Of a DNA stretch of 64,000 bases, positions 45,912-55,102 are shown in pieces. Position 1 is the first letter of the stretch. Every line of letters starts with the position of its first letter. The notes under the pieces are model-generated. The model saw only the letters and a list, made by a program, of their open reading frames with translations. It was not told the origin of the DNA and made no database searches. The position numbers and the translations under genes are program-made. Origin of the DNA: an uncultured Clostridia bacterium (GTDB lineage Bacteria; Bacillota; Clostridia; TANB77; CAG-508); NCBI GenBank assembly GCA_934162205.1, contig CAKPIA010000003.1, positions 97,687 to 161,686 on the forward strand. Direction: 5' to 3'.

Positions 45912-47673
45912 TTATAATTCCTCAACTTCTAATATTTTATTTTTACTAATTTCAATTATATCTTTATATAAACTATTTTTCTTCATAAGTTCTTCATGTT
46001 TTCCTATTTCTATTTTCTTATTATTTATAAATAAAACTTTATCACATTGTTTTACTACTTCTGAATCATGTGAAATTATAATTGTACCAATTTTTAATTT
46101 TATAATATTATTTAATATATTTATTTTTGTTTTGGTGTCAAGTTTTGATAAGGAATCATCAAAAATCAAAAATTTATTTTCTTTAACTAATGCTCTTGCA
46201 ATGGCAATTCTTTGTTTTTGTCCTCCAGAAATATTGTTTCCGCCCTTTTCCAATTAAGTAATTTATATTTCCTTCAAATTTTTTTATATCTTCATATATA
46301 TCTGCTAATTTACATACTTCTACAATTTTTTCATCATCTATATTTTTATTTGTAATATTAATATTTTCCCTTATAGTATCTGTAAATAAATATGTTTCTT
46401 GAAGAACTAGTCCAATATAGTTTCTTAGACTCTTTTTACTAACTTCTTTTATATTATTTTTGCCAATATATATGTCTCCTGTATAATTATAAAATCCTAA
46501 TAATGTTTTAGAAAGTATAGTTTTTCCAGAGCCATTATCACCTATTATTGCAATATTTTTATTCTTTTCTATTGTAAAATTTAAGTTTTCTAAAATTGTA
46601 TTATCATTTATTTTTATAGTTACATTATCAAAAAAAATATCACCATCTAATTCTATATCTGGATTTTCTTCTTTATCTTCTTTGACATTCATAAATGTTG
46701 ATAGCTTTTTATATGCAACTATAAATTCGTTTACAGTTTTTAGTCTATCTACTGATAAATAAACATATTCTAAGATTCTTGTACTATATGTCATTAATAT
46801 AGAAATTATAGCTAATGTAAGATCTCCTTTGGCAACTAATATACCACCATACAATAAAATAAATGGTTCTTTAAAATTTCTTAAATTATGTGTTCCTATT
46901 CCATATAGTACTTTACATCTAGCTAATTTTACTTCTTTCTTCTTGTACTCATTATTTATCGTATTAAAACATTTGATTTCTTTATCTTTTCTATTAAAAA
47001 TTCTTAACATTTTAGACTCTTCTACAGCCATTGTTGTTTTATTTATTACTTCTTTATTCATCTTAACAATATCTTCAACTAAAGGTTTTGATATTTTAAA
47101 AAACCAAATTGATAATAAAATTATTACTATGCATACTATACCTACAAATATTCCAATTACATTATTTAATTTAAACGTCTGAGTCACAGCAAATAAAATT
47201 ATAAATATTGTATCAAAAAATATATTTATTTGAGAATTAAAGAATTCTGAATATGTAGTAGCATCATTATTAACTCTCTGTATTATGTTTGATTTATCCA
47301 AACTACTAAATTGCATATATTCTATTTTAGGAATATGTTCCAATATTATTTCTTTAACATTTCTATTTATTTTCAAATTAAATTTTATATTTAGTTTACT
47401 TTTAAAATAATTTAAAATACATGCAATTATATTTATTAATATTAATACTAAAATAAGAACCATTATTTTAAAAACTTTATCATCTAAAACAAATAATCTT
47501 CTTATTATATTAGGAATTACTTTTTCATCTCCCATTATAACTCCATCAAGTGCATATTGAATAAACATTGGTATATATACCAATAATTTTGAATATATAG
47601 CACTTAATACTATAATTAATACTATATAAATTTGTGTTCCTTTTAATGTTACATTTAAAAAATTCTTTTTCAT
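45912..47673 (-). pseudogene. ABC exporter half-subunit A1, frameshifted
   Basis: I place the start at the ATG at 47671-47673 behind AAAGGAAAT, which gives MKKNFLNVTLKG, like the paralog at 53846. The frame is lost near 46250, between NYLIGK and the signature. Removing one A from GGAAAAGGGC restores LIGKGGNNISGGQKQRIAIARAL and a 586-residue protein (paralog 580). The membrane part has about six helices. Walker A is GDNGSGKT, and Walker B is FLIFDDSLSKLD with Asp in place of the catalytic Glu, so this is the degenerate subunit of a heterodimer. It overlaps its downstream partner B1 with no gap, and follows the Ham1-like gene. Confidence 0.8.
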
Positions 47674-47693
47674 TATTTTATTTCCTTTTATTT

Positions 47694-48263
47694 TTACTGA
47701 TTTTTGTACCATTTAGCAAATACACTTAACGCTTCAACCGAACCATCAATTTTTCTTCTTTCTTCTCTTTCTTTTTCATTCATTTCTGCAAGTGTTGTTT
47801 CAAAATTGTTCGGTTTAAAAATATACCATAAATCTGACCACTTTTCTTTTTTATCATTTCCCTGAATTTTTGTTGATAAATTTCCAGGGTGTTTTCCGTA
47901 AAAATAGTGAATCTCTTTTCCATCATGATATGCTAAACACTCTTCAAATCTGCACTTTCTATTTTCTTTGCCCTCCATTAATTTTAATATTCCTTCAATT
48001 CCAATTGTTTCTAAAGCAAAATTAACAAATGCTCTTGGAAAACCATTTAATTCATCTATAAAAAATCCTGCATCTAATGCTATACATGGTTTTTTTAATA
48101 ATTCATATGCTTGTTTAACTTTTGCTGTTGCAATTTCTTTTACATCGTCACTTCTAGGTTCATCCAAATCAAAATTATATGTAGTAAATTTTATATTTTC
48201 AAAATATCTTTCTGCTGATTTTGCTTTTCCTTTGTTATGTGTTACAAATACTATTTCTTCCAT
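47694..48263 (-). CDS. Ham1/RdgB-like non-canonical purine NTP pyrophosphatase
   Basis: The 189-residue protein starts EEIVFVTHNKGKAKSAERYF, the triphosphate-binding motif (S/T)xNxxK of Ham1 enzymes. It goes on with CIALDAGFFIDELNGFPRAFV (D-S/A-G pattern) and GKHPGNLSTKIQGND. These enzymes hydrolyse ITP and XTP to monophosphates to keep wrong bases out of nucleic acids. Sequence drift from canonical RdgB (DAGF for DSGL) and an altered C-terminus mean the substrate may differ. AAAGGAGATAAC precedes the ATG. It lies between the MFS and ABC-A1 genes on the same strand. Confidence 0.87.
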   Translation of the reverse strand: MEEIVFVTHNKGKAKSAERYFENIKFTTYNFDLDEPRSDDVKEIATAKVKQAYELLKKPCIALDAGFFIDELNGFPRAFVNFALETIGIEGILKLMEGKENRKCRFEECLAYHDGKEIHYFYGKHPGNLSTKIQGNDKKEKWSDLWYIFKPNNFETTLAEMNEKEREERRKIDGSVEALSVFAKWYKNQ

Positions 48264-48286
48264 ATGTTATCTCCTTTATTTTTTAA

Positions 48287-49480
48287 TTATATATCTTCAA
48301 ACTTCTCTATTTTCTTTATATTAAATCCCATTATTAGTATTGATAAAGTTAATAGCACCATAACAATATTTAATGTCACTTGACTTCTACTTAATCCTGC
48401 AACTAATAGCATTAAATATCCAAAAACTCTACCACAATTTAACATTCCTTCTCTTAGTGCAAAAAATTCGCTTTGATTATTTTTATCAACGATGTAACTA
48501 TCTGATAAATTAAATAATCTTATTTCTCTTGTTAATGTAAGCAGTGATGTAAATATGACATAACAAACATTATAAATTATTATAGTTATATTGTTTTTGC
48601 ATATCAATAAAATTAAAACTGATATTACCGGTAAAATACTAGATATTATAATCATTTTTTTGTCATCTTTATTTTTATATAACTTCCCATAGGCATGTAT
48701 AAAAATCATTGATAATACTGTTGTAATTGAAGTTATTATTCCTAAATTCATATTTGTTTTGAATGAATTAAATATAAGTATAGTCATTAATACTTCTAAT
48801 GCTCCATCACTTACATTCATACCTATAAAAAATTCTACTATAAATGTTTTTCTTATTTGTTTATTATTTTTTAATTTATTCCATGTATTCTTTAAATTAA
48901 ATCTTGGCAAATTATTTTCTTGTTCAGGAGTCAGCATAAATGAAAGTATTATTTGTATTAATGATATAAATAATATAATTACCGCAGTTAGTTCATAATT
49001 TGTAACTGTTATTATTGATCCTAATAAAATAGGACACAATACTCCAACAATTGAAGAAACTATTTTGGTTTTTACTGTATATTCTGTTCTTGTATTATTA
49101 TCTATTTTATTTATTACAAACAAGTTATAAGGAAACCAATATGCACTAGAAGAAATTCCATATAAAATTGATATTAGCCATAAGTTGTTAATAATTTTTT
49201 CTTTTAAAATAATAATAGACATTATATAAAAAAAGTTTAATATTACACCAATTCTAAACATTCCTATTCTAAATTTATTTTTTATAATACTTGCAACAAT
49301 AAATATACCAATAGCAAGAAGTATATAAGAAAATATGTAATATATAGATAAATCTATTATACTTTCTTGAGAAGTTTTTATAAAATATGCTGTTAAAAAT
49401 GGGCCTAAAAATACTACCATTATTTTTTTCATTGCATTTATTAAAATTATTATATTTTCTTCTACTTTTTTATTTATCAC
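48287..49480 (-). CDS. MFS transporter
   Basis: The 397-residue protein has about twelve hydrophobic segments. The middle loop (LTPEQENNLPRFNLKNTWNKLKNNKQIRKTF in part, about 190-220) separates two six-helix halves, which fits the major facilitator superfamily. No drug-specific motif could be identified. It starts at a GTG (49478-49480) with AGGTG five bases upstream. The stop of the HAD gene lies 8 bases upstream, so the two are co-transcribed. The substrate is unknown. Confidence 0.82.
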   Translation of the reverse strand: MINKKVEENIIILINAMKKIMVVFLGPFLTAYFIKTSQESIIDLSIYYIFSYILLAIGIFIVASIIKNKFRIGMFRIGVILNFFYIMSIIILKEKIINNLWLISILYGISSSAYWFPYNLFVINKIDNNTRTEYTVKTKIVSSIVGVLCPILLGSIITVTNYELTAVIILFISLIQIILSFMLTPEQENNLPRFNLKNTWNKLKNNKQIRKTFIVEFFIGMNVSDGALEVLMTILIFNSFKTNMNLGIITSITTVLSMIFIHAYGKLYKNKDDKKMIIISSILPVISVLILLICKNNITIIIYNVCYVIFTSLLTLTREIRLFNLSDSYIVDKNNQSEFFALREGMLNCGRVFGYLMLLVAGLSRSQVTLNIVMVLLTLSILIMGFNIKKIEKFEDI

Positions 49481-49488
49481 AATATCAC

Positions 49489-50196
49489 CTATATTATTTC
49501 ATTTATTAATTCAGATACACTGCTATATTCTTTTTTTGCAACTTTTTTTAATTCATCAACTGATTCTTGCATAGCATAACCATTAAAATTTTTTACCATT
49601 TCGATGTCACTATATCCATCACCAATTGTATAAACATTTTGTCTTTTTATATTTAACCTATTTAATAATAAATCTATGGCTTTTGATTTATTTGTTTCAT
49701 TAGATATTATTTCTAGCGAAGTTTCTGCAATTGAGTAAGAATTAATAAATTGGGAATATTTATTGTTAATCTTTCTATTTATACTAATTGCTTCATCTTT
49801 AGAATTATATCCAACATTTATCTTTGTTAAATCTTTATGATTAAAATCAACCCTGCTTTCTAATTCACTACAGCAAAATCCTTTAATAGATTTTTCTAAT
49901 TTTAAATCCTTTTTTATTTCTGGTATTATTTCATTTTTTATTGGAAAATTAGCTAGTATATTGTCATTTTTATCTAATATAGTTGCTCCATGATTTATAA
50001 TTACATAATCATAATCAAATTTATATAAATCAAGTTTATTATGAAAATCAAAATGGCTCCTACCTGTAGCAATAATAAAGATATTTCCCCTTTTTCTAAA
50101 TTCATTTATTGCTATTTTATTTTTTTCAATATCTTCATCATTCAAATAAAATGTTTTATCATAATCACTTACAAGTATTTTTTTGTCTATATTCAT
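49489..50196 (-). CDS. HAD-superfamily Cof-type phosphatase
   Basis: The 235-residue protein carries HAD motif I as LVSDYDKTFYLN (about 8-19), where Asp10 is the expected nucleophile, motif II IIATGRS (about 40-46), a lysine near SKAIDLLL, and motif IV IGDGYSDIEMV (about 190-200). The cap region resembles the Cof/YidA group, which act on sugar phosphates and related small molecules. The motif I K in place of G is unusual but occurs in this group. GAGAGAAT precedes the ATG. It begins the unit HAD-MFS-Ham1-ABC. Confidence 0.9.
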   Translation of the reverse strand: MNIDKKILVSDYDKTFYLNDEDIEKNKIAINEFRKRGNIFIIATGRSHFDFHNKLDLYKFDYDYVIINHGATILDKNDNILANFPIKNEIIPEIKKDLKLEKSIKGFCCSELESRVDFNHKDLTKINVGYNSKDEAISINRKINNKYSQFINSYSIAETSLEIISNETNKSKAIDLLLNRLNIKRQNVYTIGDGYSDIEMVKNFNGYAMQESVDELKKVAKKEYSSVSELINEII

Positions 50197-50323
50197 ACCA
50201 TTCTCTCTTTCTTCTTTAAAGTTATTATATTTTTGGCTTTTGCTTTATAACTATAATTATTAAAATTATGATTATCATAATTAATAACTTTTCCCTTTTT
50301 TGGATAATTATATCATAAATAAT

Positions 50324-50362
50324 AAAAAAGGAAAGCACTTTTTATTAGTGCCTTCTTTTTTA
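50324..50362 (-). terminator. Terminator of the intact ABC exporter operon
   Basis: AAAAAAGGAAAGCACT pairs with AGTGCCTTCTTTTTT (one mismatch) across a T-rich loop. It separates the intact ABC pair from the HAD gene downstream. Confidence 0.8.
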
Positions 50363-50376
50363 TTATATTTTATATA

Positions 50377-52095
50377 TCAATTACTAACCAATTCATAATA
50401 CCCTCGTTTTTTACTAATTAATTCTTCGTGATTACCTTCTTCTATTATTTGTCCATTATTTATTAAAAGAATTTTATCACAGTTTCTTATAGTAGATAAT
50501 CTATGTGCAATAATAATAACCATTTTATTTCTTGTAATTTCTTTAATAGCATTATTTACAAGTACCTCTGTTTCATAGCTTAGCGATGATGTTGCCTCGT
50601 CTAAAATTACAACATCACAATCCATAGCCATTATCCTTGCAAAATTAATAATTTGTCTTTCACCTGTAGATAATATATCAGGATTGTTACTTATATCTGT
50701 ATTATATCCATCTTTTAATTTTATTATTTTTTCATGCATTTTTAACTTTTTAAAAATATTTTCTATTTCTTCATCTGTAATATTTTTATTCACATATTTT
50801 ATATTATCTATTATTGTATTATGAACTATATATGTTTCTTGCATTACATAGCCTATTCTTTTTCTAAGTGACGATATAGAATACTCTAAATAATTTTCAT
50901 CATTAATTTTTATTAAACCTTCTACTGGTTCATAAAATCTACAAAGTAAATTAACAATTGTTGTTTTTCCACTTCCAGTTCTACCAACTAATGCAATTTT
51001 TTCATTTTTATGTAGTTTTAAATTAAAATTTTTGATATTTTTTTCATAACCAGTATATGAAAAATTTACGTTTAAAAATTCAATTGAATGTATTTTTCTT
51101 AACTCTTTTCCATCTTCTAAATTTTCTACATTATCTACAGCTAAAAAATTCAAAATCTTAGAAAAAGATATATATGATTTATTAAAATCTGTCAAATGTT
51201 TTATAAACCATTTAAATTCAAAATTTAATGAACCACTATAATCAATTAATAACATTATTTCTACATATGCCATAATGCCTTGTACAACCTTAATACCAGC
51301 ATAATATATTATAATTGCTGTAGAAAATGATACTACAAATGCAAATATATTATTATACATTGATATATTTTTTTCTAACTTATTATTAATTATATTATAC
51401 TCTCTTAAAGTTTCCTTTAATTCTTCCTCTTTTTTATTTATAATGTTCAAAATTTTTATAGTTAAAAATCCTTGAATTCCTTCATTTATTTTGTTATATA
51501 TTTCAATATTTATTTTTCTTATTTTATGTATAAGTCCAAATGTCTTTTTATTAAAAAATAATGTTATTATATATCCTATAACATATAATCCTAAAATAGA
51601 TAAAGCTATTTTCAAATCAATAAACATTAGAAATATTGCTACTATACTAAATCTTATTAACCCCATAAAAATCATCTCTGTTACTACTTCTGCAAACATT
51701 TCTCCTGATTTATTAACATCTTCCTGTAAGAACTGCAATATTACCCCAGTATCATTTTCATCATAGAATTTAGTCCTTATATCTTGCATTTTATTAAAAA
51801 CTTTTTCTCTTAAATTTCTTTGAATTTTTCTTTTTAGTATTGATCTTATATTACAATGTTTAAGAACTAAATAACATGATATAATCAAAAATATTATATA
51901 TATACATCCCCAAATTATTAAAGATTTTATGTTTCCATCAGGAATATTAACATCTATTATTTGTTTAGTTATATATGGTATAGCTATTATTTCTATAATT
52001 TCAGCAACTTCTATAATTATAAATAAGATTATAAATTGTTTATGGTATCCAGAAAACTCATACATTTCCTTTATTCTTTTTATTTTATCTTTCAT
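50377..52095 (-). CDS. ABC exporter subunit B2 (membrane plus ATPase)
   Basis: The 572-residue protein joins about six membrane helices (residues 20-300) to a C-terminal ATPase. The ATPase has Walker A GRTGSGKTT (about 372-380), Q-loop VMQET, degenerate signature LSTGERQIINFAR, Walker B VVILDEATSSL with the catalytic glutamate, and switch IAHRLST. It is the partner of subunit A2, whose ATPase lacks the switch histidine, as in TmrAB- or BmrCD-like heterodimeric exporters. The two genes are 8 bases apart. It is a paralog of the frameshifted B1. Substrate unknown; the AraC/GyrI regulator upstream suggests toxic small molecules. Confidence 0.92.
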   Translation of the reverse strand: MKDKIKRIKEMYEFSGYHKQFIILFIIIEVAEIIEIIAIPYITKQIIDVNIPDGNIKSLIIWGCIYIIFLIISCYLVLKHCNIRSILKRKIQRNLREKVFNKMQDIRTKFYDENDTGVILQFLQEDVNKSGEMFAEVVTEMIFMGLIRFSIVAIFLMFIDLKIALSILGLYVIGYIITLFFNKKTFGLIHKIRKINIEIYNKINEGIQGFLTIKILNIINKKEEELKETLREYNIINNKLEKNISMYNNIFAFVVSFSTAIIIYYAGIKVVQGIMAYVEIMLLIDYSGSLNFEFKWFIKHLTDFNKSYISFSKILNFLAVDNVENLEDGKELRKIHSIEFLNVNFSYTGYEKNIKNFNLKLHKNEKIALVGRTGSGKTTIVNLLCRFYEPVEGLIKINDENYLEYSISSLRKRIGYVMQETYIVHNTIIDNIKYVNKNITDEEIENIFKKLKMHEKIIKLKDGYNTDISNNPDILSTGERQIINFARIMAMDCDVVILDEATSSLSYETEVLVNNAIKEITRNKMVIIIAHRLSTIRNCDKILLINNGQIIEEGNHEELISKKRGYYELVSN

Positions 52096-52103
52096 TTTAC
52101 ACC

Positions 52104-53846
52104 TTATATTACATCTTCTTTTATTTTTATTAAATTTCTATAATTTTCACTTTTTGATAATAATTCATTATGTGTACCAGTTAGTGTTGATATTCCATCT
52201 ATATAAATTATATTAGTAGCATAATTTATTATTTCTAAATTGTTACTAATAAATATAATCGTCTTATTATTATATTTAGTGTCTAAATTAGCCAATATAT
52301 TACATCTTGTTTTATTATCCAACTTATTTAATGCTTCATCTAATATAAGAATGGGTTTATTACTTATCAACCCTCTTGCTAAACATATTCTTTGTTTTTG
52401 ACCACCAGATAGTTTTATTCCTTTTTCTCCTATTAATGTATTATATCCTTTTTCTAATCTGTCAATGTCTTCTTTTATATCGCAATCTATAACTGTTTGT
52501 TCTATTACATTAATATCTATACAATCATCTAATTTAATATTTTCCAATATACTTCCAGAAAACATATAAGGCTCTCCTAGAATTAGTTCAACATATTTTC
52601 TTATATCTCTTTTATTTAATCTTTTTATATTGTGATTATTAATATATATATTACCATCATATTTATAAAATCCTAAAATAGTTTTAGCAAGAATGCTTTT
52701 TCCGCTTCCATTTTCTCCTATAATTGCAATATGTTCTCCGCTATTTATTATAAAATTAATATTTTTTAATATTATTTTGTTATCAACGTATATAGAAACA
52801 TTACTAAATATTATTTTTCCATCTAGATTATATACATTATTTTCTATTTTTTCTTCTTTCAATTCTAATAATTTATTTAGTTTTTTTGTTACTACTAAAA
52901 AATTATCTATTATTTCTAAATTATTACCAAATGTATATATATTATCAAATATTTTTTCTGAAAGAGTATTAAAAGCCATTAATGAACCCATCGTCATTTT
53001 TCCATTAATAATAGCCATGCCACCTAACATATATATAATCGGACTTTTTAAATAAGTCAAATGTTCAAGAATAATATCATAAAATAATACTAATTTTGTA
53101 AATGAAACTTCTTCATTACAATAATCATCATTTAAACTTTTATACTTTGCTTTTTCCTCTTTTTGTTTATTAAACATTCTTATAAATTTAAAATTATTAA
53201 TATTATTAATTGTTGAATTCAATAGTATTTTTCTTTTTATAACCATATTTTCTATTTTTTTATTCATTTTTTTATAATACCATACAGAAAATAATACAAT
53301 TATTACCATCGTAAAAAAAATATATATTGATATTGGTATATTTAATGATACACCTTCACTAATAATAAATATACTTAAAAATATTATATCTAGTATTAAA
53401 TTAAATTGACTATTAAAAAAATTCGAATATATATCTGCATCTTCATTTATTCTTTGCATCATTTCTGTTTTATCATATGAATTATAACTTGAATACTCTA
53501 AATTTAATATGTGTTTATATAAACAATTTTTTAAATTTATATTAATTGTTAATCTAAATTTTGTTGTAATTCTGTCCCTAAAATAACTTAATAACTTTTC
53601 TAATAAATTTAATAAAATTATTATAATTGTAATAAACAATAATTTAGATATATAATTATAATTAAAGATTTTATCAAAATATATTGGGATTTCATTATAA
53701 TTATTAAATAAAACTCCATCAATTGCATATTTTACATTTAATGATATCAAAAAAGTCAAATATGATATACCAATACTTAATAAAATTAATAACATTATAT
53801 AAATGGTTGTATTTTTTAGTGATATTTTTACTATATTTTTATTCAT
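52104..53846 (-). CDS. ABC exporter subunit A2 (membrane plus ATPase)
   Basis: The 580-residue protein has about six membrane helices followed by an ATPase with Walker A GENGSGKSI, signature LSGGQKQRICLARGL, and Walker B ILILDEALNKLD. The place of the switch histidine holds asparagine (ISNNLEII), so its own site should be weak, while its good signature serves the partner's Walker A. It is therefore the degenerate half of a heterodimer with B2. The start ATG follows TAGGAAAATGCT; the TAG is the stop of the small ORF directly upstream, so translation may be coupled. It is a paralog of A1. Confidence 0.92.
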   Translation of the reverse strand: MNKNIVKISLKNTTIYIMLLILLSIGISYLTFLISLNVKYAIDGVLFNNYNEIPIYFDKIFNYNYISKLLFITIIIILLNLLEKLLSYFRDRITTKFRLTININLKNCLYKHILNLEYSSYNSYDKTEMMQRINEDADIYSNFFNSQFNLILDIIFLSIFIISEGVSLNIPISIYIFFTMVIIVLFSVWYYKKMNKKIENMVIKRKILLNSTINNINNFKFIRMFNKQKEEKAKYKSLNDDYCNEEVSFTKLVLFYDIILEHLTYLKSPIIYMLGGMAIINGKMTMGSLMAFNTLSEKIFDNIYTFGNNLEIIDNFLVVTKKLNKLLELKEEKIENNVYNLDGKIIFSNVSIYVDNKIILKNINFIINSGEHIAIIGENGSGKSILAKTILGFYKYDGNIYINNHNIKRLNKRDIRKYVELILGEPYMFSGSILENIKLDDCIDINVIEQTVIDCDIKEDIDRLEKGYNTLIGEKGIKLSGGQKQRICLARGLISNKPILILDEALNKLDNKTRCNILANLDTKYNNKTIIFISNNLEIINYATNIIYIDGISTLTGTHNELLSKSENYRNLIKIKEDVI

Positions 53847-53855
53847 AGCATTTTC

Positions 53856-54017
53856 CTAAAATCTAATCTCTTTACTTATCTTATTAAATTTATTATCAAA
53901 ATTATTTATATTTAAATTTACAACATCTTGTTGTTCTATAGATTTTGTCATAAAATGCACATAATCTCCTTCTTCTAAATTTTTATTACAATAAATTTTA
54001 TTATTTAAATCTAACAT
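53856..54017 (-). CDS. Small ORF (53 aa) just upstream of the ABC exporter
   Basis: The frame opens with ATG at 54015-54017, about 11 bases behind a strong TTTGGAGGTG. It encodes MLDLNNKIYCNKNLEEGDYV, then HFMTKSIEQQDVVNLNINNF and an Asn/Lys-rich end EIRF. Its TAG lies within the ribosome binding site of the ABC-A2 gene. I do not recognise it. It has no signal peptide and a single cysteine. Candidate roles are a leader peptide, an exported peptide, or simply a translational coupler. The spacing and site argue that it is translated, but no homology supports it. Confidence 0.5.
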   Translation of the reverse strand: MLDLNNKIYCNKNLEEGDYVHFMTKSIEQQDVVNLNINNFDNKFNKISKEIRF

Positions 54018-54108
54018 ATAAAATAAAACACCTCCAAAAAATATACATTTTTATTATATACATTTTTTAAAAGTGTTTATTAATTTTTTTGATTTCAATT
54101 TTATTAAC

Positions 54109-54939
54109 CTATTTTACTGGAATACATATTTCACAATAAGATTCATAATAAATTTCCAATAGTGGATAATTTAATATTTCATTATATTTAGATGATGGCA
54201 ACCATTTAGTATATATTGTATTATATAATTTTAATATATCAATTTGGCTTTTATTATTTAATTTAAAACAAGCATATGTTGCATTAGGAACTTCAACTGT
54301 CACAAAATCTTTATTGGATTTTTTCCCTAGTATATAATATTGTATCTTATCTGTTATTTCCCCATTATTATATATCTCTACACTCAGTCCGTAATATAAT
54401 TCTTTTCCATCACTATTATTTATTATAAAATCAAGTATATTATTTTTTCTTGATTTATCAAATAAATCTTTTATAGCAGTACTATTATTTTCTTTTATTA
54501 TCCCTGTTGTTATGCCATAAAATTTCTGTTTTTCAAGATTTATAATTCTATATTCTAATTCTTCAATTGTCTCTATTGTTGGCTTAAATTCAATTTTAGG
54601 AAATGCTTTTAAGGTTAATTTATTTTTTCTTAAATTTTGTGGACTAATTCCATGTAATTTTTTAAAAGCATTTGAAAATGATATTGGAGAATCATATTGA
54701 TATTTTAAAGCTAAATCTATTATTTTTATATCTGTTGACAACAATTCTTCAGCAGCTCTACTTAATCTTCTTTTTCTTATATAGTCTGTTAAAGTAATTC
54801 CTGTTAAAAATACAAATATTCTTTGTAATGTATAACTTGATGTTCCTATAATTTTAGCCAATTCTTTATAATCTATCTTTTCTGTTAATTTTTTTTCTAT
54901 TTTATCTATTATTTTATTTAATTGTTCATAATAATTCAT
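54109..54939 (-). CDS. AraC-family regulator with GyrI-like effector domain
   Basis: The 276-residue protein has an N-terminal AraC DNA-binding domain: YKELAKIIGTSSYTLQRIF (first helix-turn-helix, about 24-42) and IIDLALKYQYDSPISFSNAFKKLHGISP (second, partly shown, about 73-100). The C-terminal part (about 130-276) matches the GyrI-like small-molecule-binding domain, with GITTGIIK and a WLPSSKYN motif. This plan (Rob/BmrR-like) typically senses amphipathic drugs and activates efflux. The exporter pair lies immediately downstream on the same strand, so it is the likely target. AGAGGAAGT precedes the ATG. Confidence 0.9.
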   Translation of the reverse strand: MNYYEQLNKIIDKIEKKLTEKIDYKELAKIIGTSSYTLQRIFVFLTGITLTDYIRKRRLSRAAEELLSTDIKIIDLALKYQYDSPISFSNAFKKLHGISPQNLRKNKLTLKAFPKIEFKPTIETIEELEYRIINLEKQKFYGITTGIIKENNSTAIKDLFDKSRKNNILDFIINNSDGKELYYGLSVEIYNNGEITDKIQYYILGKKSNKDFVTVEVPNATYACFKLNNKSQIDILKLYNTIYTKWLPSSKYNEILNYPLLEIYYESYCEICIPVK

Positions 54940-55001
54940 TTATACTTCCTCTAATTTATATATTATTCATAAATTTATCTTATATTCATATGGCACACTA
55001 T

Positions 55002-55082
55002 TCAATTTTTTTCAAAACTCCAACTATAACCATTTTTACATTTATTTTCAGCACACCATAGAATAAAAGAAAAGTTCATCAT
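55002..55082 (-). pseudogene. Shrunken remnant of a second zinc-ribbon nuclease gene
   Basis: The frame encodes 26 residues (MMNFSFILWCAENKCKNGYS then WSFEKN). WCAENKC copies the N-terminus of the gene at 55103-56836, and CKNGYSWS copies its last zinc ribbon (CKNGHSWS). The DNA before it (AAGAAAAGTTCATCATT on plus) copies the end of the DUF84 gene just upstream of the intact copy. Thus a tandem duplicate lost almost all of its coding part. Confidence 0.75.
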
Positions 55083-55102
55083 TTTCATATTATATATGTT
55101 GT

